Of a stretch of 20,432 nt of DNA, positions 1 to 10,300 are shown piece after piece. The notes under the pieces were generated by a model. The model was not told where the DNA came from. It saw nothing but the letters and a program-made list of their open reading frames with translations, and searched no databases. Source of the stretch: Candidatus Margulisiibacteriota bacterium (GTDB lineage: Bacteria; Margulisbacteria; WOR-1; JAKLHX01). The stretch spans positions 1 to 20,432 of the forward strand of contig JAKLHX010000005.1 of the NCBI GenBank assembly GCA_022709925.1, read 5' to 3'. The position numbers were made by a program, and so were the translations under genes. Each line of letters opens with the position of its first letter. The stretch's first letter is position 1.

Positions 1-2
1 CC

Positions 3-974
3 GCAGCATCCATACTGGGAACTACCTATATGGAAAACATGGCGGGCAATCCTACATTCCATGCCGCGATCCACAATTTCTTCGGGACTGGTCTTGGAAT
101 GGCCATAAATATGGCTTTCGCGACGTACATAATCGCCTTACTGCAAAGAGCCCGCGCAAGTCTCGCTTTTGAAGGGACTCCTGCAATACCGCAGGTAACT
201 CTTATGAGAGCATTCAAGATAACCCCTGAAGAACTAAGGGACGCTATCGCCTCAAGACTGACTGCATCAAGAGATACAATTAGGTATTATTCGGGGCTTA
301 AAGAACATCCAAATATAGGAAAACCGATAAAGGCACTAATAGGATCTACAAGCGATAGAGTCAAGGAAGCATCTGACATTCTTAAAAAGCTATCAGAAGC
401 AGGTGTTGTCAATAAAGGAGATTTTGCGCTTATAGTTACAGATGCGGCCGCAATAGAAAGAAAAGTTGAGGACGCTCTAGGCAAAGGACAGCAAACACAA
501 GCAGTTGTCAGATTCCTTAAGGGATTGATCGAACAACAGCGCAGATATACCGAGCTGCATGAGGATCTCCAAAAAACCAAAAAAGCGATAACAGACGATG
601 CCCCTTATTCAACCCTATTCGCCGAGCGTGATAGACTGTTCAATATCTTGAGGGAATTGGGTTGTGTGGATAAGAAAGGCCGTATATCTTTCGGTATGCA
701 GAACAAATGGAAAGACCAGGCTAACGAAATAACAGAGATCATGGCTTTAATAGAGATGAGAATATGCATCAACGCCGTAAATGACATAAGGACCAATCAT
801 CTGCCTACACAAGCGTTGGCAATGCTCAAAAAAGTCATGGCCACTACCCAGGAACATCTGGTTGTGGATGCAGCCGCGAAAATGTACAGGCAGGTCACTG
901 CGGGGAAAAACAGGCCGGGCATAGGGCCAAAAGCGATCCCCGATGGTAAAACAGAAATGAAAGCGGCGGCATAA
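3..974 (+). CDS. Alpha-helical hypothetical protein, 5' end outside window
   Basis: The reading frame is open from base 3, so this is probably the C-terminal part of a longer protein; the first methionine in the window is at 30 and no Shine-Dalgarno sequence precedes it. I do not recognise a family. The visible part starts with a mostly apolar, Gly/Ala/Met-rich stretch (about residues 19-50, ending YIIALLQRA) that could be one or two membrane-associated helices. About 230 residues of charged, heptad-like helix follow, with many Lys, Glu, Leu and Gln, suggesting coiled coil or helical bundle, and the protein ends in a Lys/Ala tail. It stops 13 bases before the next gene, which has a strong ribosome binding site, so the two are very likely co-transcribed. 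It may be the end of another large surface or TPR protein like its two downstream neighbours; that is inference. The coding call is fairly secure, the function unknown. Confidence 0.75.
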   Translation, partial: AASILGTTYMENMAGNPTFHAAIHNFFGTGLGMAINMAFATYIIALLQRARASLAFEGTPAIPQVTLMRAFKITPEELRDAIASRLTASRDTIRYYSGLKEHPNIGKPIKALIGSTSDRVKEASDILKKLSEAGVVNKGDFALIVTDAAAIERKVEDALGKGQQTQAVVRFLKGLIEQQRRYTELHEDLQKTKKAITDDAPYSTLFAERDRLFNILRELGCVDKKGRISFGMQNKWKDQANEITEIMALIEMRICINAVNDIRTNHLPTQALAMLKKVMATTQEHLVVDAAAKMYRQVTAGKNRPGIGPKAIPDGKTEMKAAA

Positions 975-975
975 C

Positions 976-983
976 AGGAGGAG
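976..983 (+). promoter_or_regulatory. Strong ribosome binding site of the 1090-residue TPR gene
   Basis: AGGAGGAG, a near-perfect anti-16S match, ends four bases before the ATG at 988. It begins directly after the stop of the preceding gene (972-974). It supports the 988 start; a second in-frame ATG at 994 is also within reach. Confidence 0.8.
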
Positions 984-987
984 AAAC

Positions 988-3900
988 ATGAACATGACAG
1001 AAAACACCATAAGACAGATCGGAACCGATCAGTCTAGCTCCGCACAGCCCTCGGCTGTGAGACATAATGCCCCAACAGATACACCCGACAGGCCGACAGC
1101 AGGAGCTCCCTCTCCCGCGGGGTCTTCGACTGCGGAATTTGTGCGCCCCGCCATAACAATAGCACAAACACAAGTCCAGCCTTCGATCCAAATCGCAGCT
1201 CCTTTCGACAGTGCCCCTAAGGGAACGATCCTAATCAACGAGGAAACGATCTTGAAGGGGTTGAATATGCAAAACCCCGGAACTCTCATTGCCGAACTGG
1301 AAAAGAACGGATATATCAGTAATGGCGAACCTACCGATGATTTTGCTAAACTGTCCGGACCGGACGCAAACTTTAATCTGTCGGACGCTTTCGGCGCGCA
1401 AAAGGACAAGATATTCTACTTTCTGCAGGGAATTTATATAAACAATGCGATAGCAAAGGGAGAAAAAGAAACAGAAGAAAAAAGGGTGGCCTTTCAAGGC
1501 ACTTTAGACAGCGTCTGGAGAAGAGCTCTGCTGTTCCGCGATTCCGCGTTAAAAAGGTATTTCGATCTGGCAGAGTGCTATTATCAGATCGGCAATTATG
1601 ACAAGGCGATTGAAACGGCACGAAACATTATAGATTCTAATTACAACACTAACTCGAGAAAGCCTTTGTTCTACAATGAAGCGATATTCCTGTCGGCAAA
1701 TTCCTTATACAGAAAAGGCATGGCACAATATAACAACGCTGACACCGAACAGGAAATGGCTGATGCAAAACAATATTTACGAGAAGCCATAAAACTGATC
1801 CATACTAAATATTCCGGTTTAAGAGAGAGCGATAGTTATCGTTCAGAATACTGCTCTCAATTGCTTGAAATGAGCAGCAGTTATTTTGAACTGACAAAAG
1901 AAGACCCATATTATGTCGGGGATGACGGAAAAACCGTCAATATTGGAATAGAAGAGATAAGCAATATTTATGAGGCGTCTGTCGAATCAAATGCCTCATG
2001 GGACAGTGGCAAACCTATTGGCTGGCTAATGGATAAAACAGGGCACTTTGGCGGAACATTCATGAAATATTTTGATTATTTCACCGCAGCAAAAACCAGG
2101 GTCAATTACGCCAGATACTGCATGGCATATAGGAAAAAGCATGAAGGCAATATCCCTGAAACAGTCGCGGACCCGGCAACTGTCCTTGAAGAAACCTTTG
2201 GCATAGCAAATGATGTGGCTTCGGCATCAAGACCTTCTAAGGGCCGTTTGTTGTATTTTCATAAAGGAGTTATTGACGCGGCTGTTGATCTGTGGCAGAA
2301 AAAAGGACATGAATTCGTGAATGCATTCGGTTTATATACCGCGCAAGCCCATAGAATAAAAGCCTTGAGTTACTATGCACATGATGACGGTGCCAACGCC
2401 CTTACAGAAATACAAAAAGCTTTTCAAGAGATCTCTGATAGAAAAGAAGAAGCCGGCAGCAGCTTTTATGTTGGCGGATGGGAGATAAAGAAATCCTATT
2501 TTGACATAGTTTCGGACTACCTTGACATCTTGCTGTCATCGAAAGATAAAAACGGGAACTCGATACAAGAAAATACTCGAGAAGCTGCACAGATAAGCAA
2601 AGGATTGCTGGCTGATACCACATTTGCGACAATAATAGAGAGAGAGAATCCACGCTTATATGCAAAGATAAAGATTACGGCCGAAAATTATATGCCGTCA
2701 AAAACAGATGAAGTCATTTCAACTGAACCAGATCCACTGGAAGGCTTGGGTCCTTGGGATTTCCATGATTTTGCCTTAAGCAATGCATTCGGCTTAAGAA
2801 AGATTTGGTCAGAAAGAAGGACCGCGGGGCTTTGGTCCGAAACCACAACGAATCTGTTGAACGTCATAGAAAACCCGAACAAGAAATATGTTTCGGACGC
2901 CGACCGCCCTCTCCTCCTCGCCCGCTCGTATACATGGCTGGGCAATCTGATGAAGTGGGCAGAAGAAGGTGAAACGGATCCGGCCGTGGAACAGCAGATA
3001 ATAGAACTGGCAAAAGGGCTGGCAAAGACAGAAGAGGACAAAGCCGTTGCGGGAACAAGGGAAGGCGCAATAATAGCGCTTTACAAGGCGGCGCTTGAAC
3101 AGTTCCAAAGTATAACCGGCAAAGAACTTTATCTTGAAGCCGAAGAAGCGTCCACAAGATATCAACTGGCCAATCTGGCTCAGGGCATTCTTGAAGATAC
3201 AAAGATAGAGGATTCCGACCCGTTGAGAACGGCAGCACAAAAGATCACGGATAAGACGGGCTATAATAATGATATAGAAACCGCGAAAACAGTGCTCGCA
3301 GAGATCATTAAGAAGGCCTCGGCTCCAGAAAACGCGTATATAAGAGATAATGCCATAACCGATTACGCCTCATGTCTGGCGGAGAAGATCAACTCCCTGC
3401 TGTCATCCGCCGAAGCTGGCAGCGCTTACGATGAAGCAAAGAATCAGTTTGAAGTCCTCGTGGAATCCGGGGAAAAACTCCCGGCATCCGAGGAATTGAT
3501 CAAATATTGCGAAAACAGCGGCTGTAAGTATTATTACGACGAGGAAAACAAGGCTCTTGTTGTCAGGGGAAAAATGACTCCCGATGAAAAGATCGAGCTT
3601 AAAAAGCTCCTCACATCGGAAACAGCCAAACAAGCTATAGAAGTGCTCTTTAACAATTCTCAAAATCCGTTGTGCGTAAATATAGGCAAATGGACCGTGC
3701 CGAGCACGGAAGGCGCCATCCCGCCAATGCTTACCGTAGCCAACGCGCTCATTTCAAAGCCGTTCGGGGAAAATGACAACAACGGACCTATTACCCGCAT
3801 CAAGGTTTCCGAGATAGCGGACCTGGCAGAAGCTAAAATCATCAGCAAATACTCTGACCTAGCAGCCGCTCCGAAAGAGGTCAAAGCCCAGCTCGCCGAC

Positions 3901-4260
3901 ATCGCGGCGCTGAGATTGTATGTGTTGATGGGCAATACGCCGGCAGGAGAAGCGATACCTGACGACAAAATAGCATCTTACATTAAGACCACAAATAAGG
4001 AAGATGGGTCAACAGCTATCGTCATCCCGTTAAAGACCGGCAAAGAGGTTGAAGTTGCGGACGTATTTATGCAGCAGAAGCTGAAGCTGGCTTTGATAAG
4101 CATATGGTTAAGGAATAAAGCTTGGACCGAAGAAACACTAAAACTGGCAAAAGATTGGACCGCTGATATCAAGAACAATGGATTAAACTATACATTTAGG
4201 ACATACGCTATACAAAATGGCGTGTCCTTGGTCGGGATAGAAGTAAACACCGCCAGATAG
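988..4260 (+). CDS. Large TPR-containing protein, 1090 residues
   Basis: The start at 988 has a strong AGGAGGAG site. Residues 1-70 are low-complexity, rich in Ser, Thr, Pro, Ala and Gln, with no signal peptide. Helical TPR-like repeats begin near residue 190 (YFDLAECYYQIGNYDKAIETA is a textbook TPR helix pair) and recur through at least residue 500; further helical repeats fill 600-800. Around 845-891 there is a short module with the pattern YYYDEENKALVVRGKMTPDEK followed by a helical LL...A..VLF segment. It resembles a small module I recall from very large multidomain surface or toxin proteins; this is recollection, not a search result. The C-terminal 200 residues look mixed alpha/beta. The gene lies between the helical protein upstream and the giant TPR-barrel gene 87 bases downstream, in one orientation. 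TPR solenoids usually act as protein-protein scaffolds, so a role as partner of the giant protein is plausible but unproven. Confidence 0.85.
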   Translation: MNMTENTIRQIGTDQSSSAQPSAVRHNAPTDTPDRPTAGAPSPAGSSTAEFVRPAITIAQTQVQPSIQIAAPFDSAPKGTILINEETILKGLNMQNPGTLIAELEKNGYISNGEPTDDFAKLSGPDANFNLSDAFGAQKDKIFYFLQGIYINNAIAKGEKETEEKRVAFQGTLDSVWRRALLFRDSALKRYFDLAECYYQIGNYDKAIETARNIIDSNYNTNSRKPLFYNEAIFLSANSLYRKGMAQYNNADTEQEMADAKQYLREAIKLIHTKYSGLRESDSYRSEYCSQLLEMSSSYFELTKEDPYYVGDDGKTVNIGIEEISNIYEASVESNASWDSGKPIGWLMDKTGHFGGTFMKYFDYFTAAKTRVNYARYCMAYRKKHEGNIPETVADPATVLEETFGIANDVASASRPSKGRLLYFHKGVIDAAVDLWQKKGHEFVNAFGLYTAQAHRIKALSYYAHDDGANALTEIQKAFQEISDRKEEAGSSFYVGGWEIKKSYFDIVSDYLDILLSSKDKNGNSIQENTREAAQISKGLLADTTFATIIERENPRLYAKIKITAENYMPSKTDEVISTEPDPLEGLGPWDFHDFALSNAFGLRKIWSERRTAGLWSETTTNLLNVIENPNKKYVSDADRPLLLARSYTWLGNLMKWAEEGETDPAVEQQIIELAKGLAKTEEDKAVAGTREGAIIALYKAALEQFQSITGKELYLEAEEASTRYQLANLAQGILEDTKIEDSDPLRTAAQKITDKTGYNNDIETAKTVLAEIIKKASAPENAYIRDNAITDYASCLAEKINSLLSSAEAGSAYDEAKNQFEVLVESGEKLPASEELIKYCENSGCKYYYDEENKALVVRGKMTPDEKIELKKLLTSETAKQAIEVLFNNSQNPLCVNIGKWTVPSTEGAIPPMLTVANALISKPFGENDNNGPITRIKVSEIADLAEAKIISKYSDLAAAPKEVKAQLADIAALRLYVLMGNTPAGEAIPDDKIASYIKTTNKEDGSTAIVIPLKTGKEVEVADVFMQQKLKLALISIWLRNKAWTEETLKLAKDWTADIKNNGLNYTFRTYAIQNGVSLVGIEVNTAR

Positions 4261-4338
4261 TTTTTTGATATTAGTTGGCATTATGAGTTTTGTGCGAGAA
4301 TGCATGAAATTATTGGAATTTTATGCCGATATATATAT

Positions 4339-4346
4339 GGGGAAAG
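4339..4346 (+). promoter_or_regulatory. Ribosome binding site choosing the giant gene start
   Basis: GGGGAAAG ends one base before the ATG at 4348, with the GGGGA part 4 bases away. The spacing is tight but usable. An in-frame ATG at 4300 would add 16 residues but has no comparable purine-rich site, so 4348 is preferred. The 87-base gap from the preceding stop (4261-4347) is AT-rich and shows no convincing promoter or terminator. Confidence 0.5.
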
Positions 4347-4347
4347 T

Positions 4348-7300
4348 ATGGATACAAATAAGGTTTCATTAATAATAGCTTCAAGTATTTCTGCTGCACC
4401 ATCAGCAACACCGGATAAATCTATCCCGGAAGATAGTACAAGACCTGAGATCCCTGCTATTAATCGCGAGTATTTGAATAATGAATTCGAAAATGCTGCA
4501 TTAGGAGATATCTTTAATCTTACCAGAGAAGGCTTTTCCATCCCCATTGCTGTCCAAAACGGCGTTGATATTGCCATGCAAGGCATATTAGCAAAGATCC
4601 GCAGGGAAAAACTGGGGATGGACAGCCAGCCGGCAAAGGATTTCAAAACTATTTGCGCATGTGTGCTGAATTACGGATCAACTGACCCAACCGTCCCCAC
4701 CACTAAGCTCAAAGCGGCGCTTATGCTTGCCGATTATTGCGCGCATTACGGAATGATCAAAGAAGCTAAATTGATCTATGACGCCGTCGCGACAGGCAAG
4801 TTCGACGGATTAAACGGCATACAGGTGGTGGATGACAGAAGAGATGTCCCCGTAACTGCCGTGCTGAGCGAAAAGCTCTCCGGAGTGCCTATTGACGGGA
4901 AGAATGCTTTCTATTCGCTGTTGGGACTGGCCAGATACCACGACCTTGAGAACAGGTCCGGAGACAGCAAAGAAAAACTAAATGCCGCGATCGGCGCTAT
5001 CACGGAAAAGCTTAAAACCGTCCAAGTGGACCGGGAACACGAATACCTTTTTGAAGAAGTCTACGCCATCCTCGCCAAGCTTTACCTGGCCGCGGGAGAC
5101 ATACAGAAAGCCGTTGATATAGCCAATATGCTGCTTGGCAAAGCCGATACGAACCCTATAACGGGAAAGCCCGAAGACAAAGTGGAAGCCAAAATCCCCT
5201 ATTTCGTGAAGTCGGCGGAGTTCATATTGTTCAAATCCGGTGCAACGCACAATCCGCAAGCTTTTATAAATAATCCTGATGCCGATCCCTATCAATCCGC
5301 CTATGCAAGGTTCCAGGTAGCCGAAGATCTCATGAAAGCAGGCGCTGCCACCACCCAAGCTGACATAAAAAATAAAGAAGCGGCAAAAGCCAATTATCTG
5401 TCCGTCATTAAAGACCCGGTGACCGATCAGCACATGAGAGGACACGCCTCGGTCAATTACGGGACCGTGCTCGCAGCACTCAAAGAAACCGAACAGGCCG
5501 CGGAAGTGTTCAAGGCAATATTGGGAATGCCTTCGACCGCGACGACCTATGTCCCGAGATCATCCGACCCCGACGTGGTAGCGCAGGCAAAGATAGGCCT
5601 GGCCGAAGCCAATATCACGCTCGCGAAAACGGAAGAAGAAAAAGCCGCAAGAAGGGCTGAATCCGCCAAGGTCATGGAAGAGGTCCTTGCCTACAACAAC
5701 GCTGGCGAAGCCGAAGCCGACAAACTCTCTGAGTTCACATTTGAAAGGGCCTCGCTGGACCTGGCCGATATCTACGCGGCATCCAACGTCCCGGGTAATA
5801 AAGAAAAAGCCCTGGATATGTACAACAAACTGTTGAGCACCATCCCCGTCGGACATACTTATAATATCCTCCGCGTTAAGCTGGGAAAAGCGCAGACCCT
5901 GGCAAATCTGGACGTTGAAACCGAACAGGCAAAAGTGCTGTTCAACGAAGTACTAGCCGCCAACAAGACCGACGCGGAAATGGAGGTAAGGGCAACTCTG
6001 GGTCTGGCCGAACTTCTCGTTCGTGAGCCGGCAAATGCGGCACAAGCCGAAAATCTGTTCGCGGAGGTCCTCAAAGGGAACAGTGAGCCCTATACCACGG
6101 ACCGTGCAAAGTTGGGACTTCAAAGAGCTATACTCGCCCAGCCCGAAAAATGCGACCTGGCCGCAAAAACCAAAGCAGCAGAAGAATTCCGTGGGATCTC
6201 GGATAGATGGAAAGGGAAATATTTAGGGCGGGCCGCGTTAATCGAAATGGCTTCCGTACTGTCGGGAAGTATCAAGACCAGGGATGAGGCTGCTGAAATA
6301 TATCTTTCGCTTTCTTCTTCGGAATCTTCAGAAAAAGACATCGTCTCACGCGCTCAACTTGAAAGTGCCACAATCGCAACAACATCAAATGACGAAGGCA
6401 AAGCCGCCCAAGCAGCCGCTTATCTGAGCAATGCGGATAATCTGGCAGGCCTTGCAAAGTTCTTCAGACACAAAGCGGCCCTCGCGCTCGGCAATTATTA
6501 TGCGAAGAACAAAGAGACCGAAAAAGCTCTTGAATGCTTCAACGCCGTAATAAACGGCACTTCCGATGTGTTTCTCAAAGCAAGCGCTCTTATAGGTAGA
6601 GGCAACATCGGAATAAAATCGGCCGACAAAAGACAGGCCTTTGCCGATTTTTCAGGAGCCAGGACGTTGATAACCGCAAGCAACGGTTCCGTCCCGAGCG
6701 GATTCAGGATGTTACAAATCCAGGCCAACAAAGGCCTTACCAATATCGCGGATACTAATCCGGATATAGCCGATGGCATAGATATAATGAGTCGCGAGGA
6801 AATAATAACACTTTACAATGACGCTTTAGAATCCGGTTTGATACCGGAAGATCCGTATATGCGATCAGAGATACTTCTCAGTGATCTTGATCAACAGCTC
6901 AACAGCTGGCATCACAGAAAAGGCAGCGACAGAGCAAATTCCGGGAAAATAATCAACGGCTACCAGGCTATAATAGACGGCGATTTTGACGAAATGGTAA
7001 AGAACACCGCCAGGGTGCATCTGGCCAGAGCGTTCCAGACCATGGGTCAACCTGAAGAGGCCGAAAAAGTGTTGGCTCACACATTGGCATCTCTACCGGA
7101 AAAACATATAGATCCGGAAACCGGGGTCGCGACCACAACACCCGGACAAATAAGCGAAATAGACCTTTCGGAGGTCATGAACAACTACGGGTTCATAGCT
7201 CTCGGCGACAGCGATTTCAATCTCGCGTACGAATACTTCAGAAAAGCGTCGGAATTCGACCAGGACAGCCCCAACAGCGTGATATACAGGGCCAGGGCCG

Positions 7301-10300
7301 CGTTCCTTACGGAAAAATTCACGAAAGAACATTTTACCGACCTTTATAATGCCGCATTGGATAAGGTTTGGGCGGGAATGGGACATTCACCCGATGAAAC
7401 CAGGTCTTCAATAGAAGAAATGGCGCTGGCCGCTCTCAGCGACGATAAGACGGCGCTTAACGAAATGGCCTCAACACCCGAAGGCCGCTTCATGGTACTG
7501 ACCGCCCTTGAGGCACAGGCAAAAATATTCTACGCGAAAGGCAATTCCCTCAGATCGGTGCAATGCTTTGAACAGGCAAAGAGGCTTTTTGAGTCATGGA
7601 AAGGCGCCGGCAAAGAGATGCTCAATGACTATCTCTTTGAATACCAGCTCCATTACGACCTGGCCACGGCTTATCTTTCTATGAACAGGTTCAAAGATGC
7701 TTACAACGAATACAAGATCATAGCCGGAATGCCAGGAGTGCCGAACTGGTTCATAAAAGACCAGTTGAACGTGCTTGATCCGGAAAAGATAACCGTGACA
7801 GCCTCCGACAACGGGAATGTAGACCTCGCATACAGGAGATATTTTGAAAGAGGCAGCTTCGGCGTAAAAATAACAGAGAACGGCGCCAGCGCTGACACTT
7901 ATCTTCTGCTCGGAGAAGATAAATCGCACGCGGTAAAAGTAAGGTTCGGCGCCTTTGAACACGGGATTATAGATGCGGGAGCAAGTTACTCCAAAGACTG
8001 GGGACGGGTACGGACTTCCGTAGGAGCTGATTACTACAAGCACTCCAACGGGAATGAAACCATAGGAATAAACGCGGCAGCGGATTTCAAAGTCAACCGT
8101 TATTTGACGCTCACGTTAGACGGAAAATACGAATGGCACGCCGAAGACGTCGATTTCCAAACTTACGAAGTTGGTATCGGTGCAAGCTATAACAGAAGGA
8201 TAGCAAAAGATACTACATTCGCAGGGCGCATTCGTTTCGCGTATGGGACACAAAGGGATTACAGCGCTGGAGGATCGTCTTCTTCATCCGGGGCGAACAA
8301 CGTATGGCTGACACAATTCCAGTCAAATACTACGGGTGAAAGCGACTGGAGATGGGATGACGAAACATCCTGCTATACAACCAACTCGGGCTCGGATGAC
8401 AAGTTCAGACAGAGATACTGGATAAACTACAGGGTCTACGATCTGGCAGGAAAACCCATGAGCGCGTGGCATGTCGCGACAGCAATAGAGCCGGAAACCA
8501 GAACGTTCCAGATACCCACACCTGTTTACGGACAATTGAACGTCGAAACCATAGAAGTGCCGCTGAACGATCTGTACATACAGGGATTCGCTCATATGGA
8601 AGGCACAAGTGTCGTATTCAATGATGCGCGCAACGCCATATTGACCGATCCGGAACAAAAACCGACTTCACAGCAGATAAACGGCATAGATATCAATACT
8701 CTCGCCGGGGATGCGACAAAACCGAAGGTGCTGACGCACAAAGAATCTTATACCGTAAGCAACAGCACCACGGAATACAGGTCATCGACCACCATAACCG
8801 TAAAAGGACAGAACAGGACAACTCCGGAAAATCAATATCCGAGAGAGACCGATCCGTGGGGCCCCGAAGAAGTACTCTACAGGCTGGAAATAGTAACCAC
8901 AAAAGATCCGGTCACTGGCTTGACCAGAAGAACAGTTAGTATGTCCACTCCGGACGGGGTTTCAAAGCCATTATATCAGGGCGGTGATGCCAAACTGATG
9001 GGGCAAAAAGTAAAAGCCGCAATAGAGGAATATTACAGACTCGATATATACGCCGGCATAACAAAGAAATTCCACGGAGGAGTTTTACCGGACGGTACCG
9101 AAGTAACACTTTCCGGAATGCTCTCGGCAAAATATATACCGGGAGAAGAAAGACGCAACCAGGATAATTCCATAACACCGGCCAAGGAACAGCTCGACCT
9201 GACCATGGGCCCGAGGATAGATACCAGAGTCCCGGCCGGGAACGGTTATTTCACCGCCGGGGCCGGTTATATATATAACGGCACAAGAATGAACGTCCAA
9301 CACAGGAGCGGAAACGTTTCAAAGGAATGGGTATACGGAGAGTGGGGCCCGGAAGCATATATAGCATACACCGCGAATCTTTCAGGAAATGATATCGAGA
9401 ACGGCACGAATGTAAGCGCTTCCGTAAGCACGAACGTGGGGCCTTATGTCGGCATATCAAGAGGTCTGGTCAACGTCGGAATAGGCCTTGAAGGACCTCA
9501 AGTAGGCGTGAACACACATCTTAAGATTGGGGATACCCAGGTACTTGGAGACCTTCCCATATCGGTTTCCGCTACCGGGGTCAATATCGCCGGCCTGCCT
9601 CTGGCTTCAACAATGAATCCTATAGGACTGGGTGTAGGGTCCATTGCGAAAGCCGTGGGAGATACAAGAGCTTTAAGCGCAATAGAAAAAGAAAAGGCGC
9701 GGCTTGAAAAAGAAATAGCCGATGCGCAGAACACCGGCGACAAAGAAACGGCGGCTTATCTGCGATTTTTATATGACAATCTTTTCATACAGGAAGGAAG
9801 TCATCAGGCCAATTGGCTCAAGGATTCCACAAGGATCCCGATACTCAATCTGTTGACGGCGCTTACCGGCACACGCGCCAGAAAGAACGCAGGATCGATA
9901 GTTCAGGAGACCAGCGAGATAATGGGGCATTTCTCCGCGCTAGGCGAAAGCGGGGCGTTCGAAGTAATGAGCGGAGGCTCTCTCAACGATGCGACAAGAG
10001 ACGCTATAAGAAAATATCTTGACAACAAGACCGATTATCAGGGCGAGCATAAAGGCAATGTGACAAAAGTGGCCGACGCGCAGGATAAAGTGGTAAGAGG
10101 CATTCTTACTCCTTTCAGGCTTGCCGGCAAAGCGCTTCACCTGACCGCCGAAAAACCGGAAGAAGGCTGCGTATCCGAACCCAGCTTCAAAGCCGCTGCC
10201 AGAAAGAAGAGCGTGCGCAGACAGATAGTTGAAGAGCTGGCGCAGGGTGGGTTCATAGATCCGGAGACCGGAAGAGTTGACGAAAAAATAGCTGACTTGA

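Noticed and set aside
4300..4347. Earlier start of the giant protein adding 16 residues
   Set aside because: No ribosome site precedes 4300, whereas GGGGAAAG precedes 4348; kept only as an alternative.
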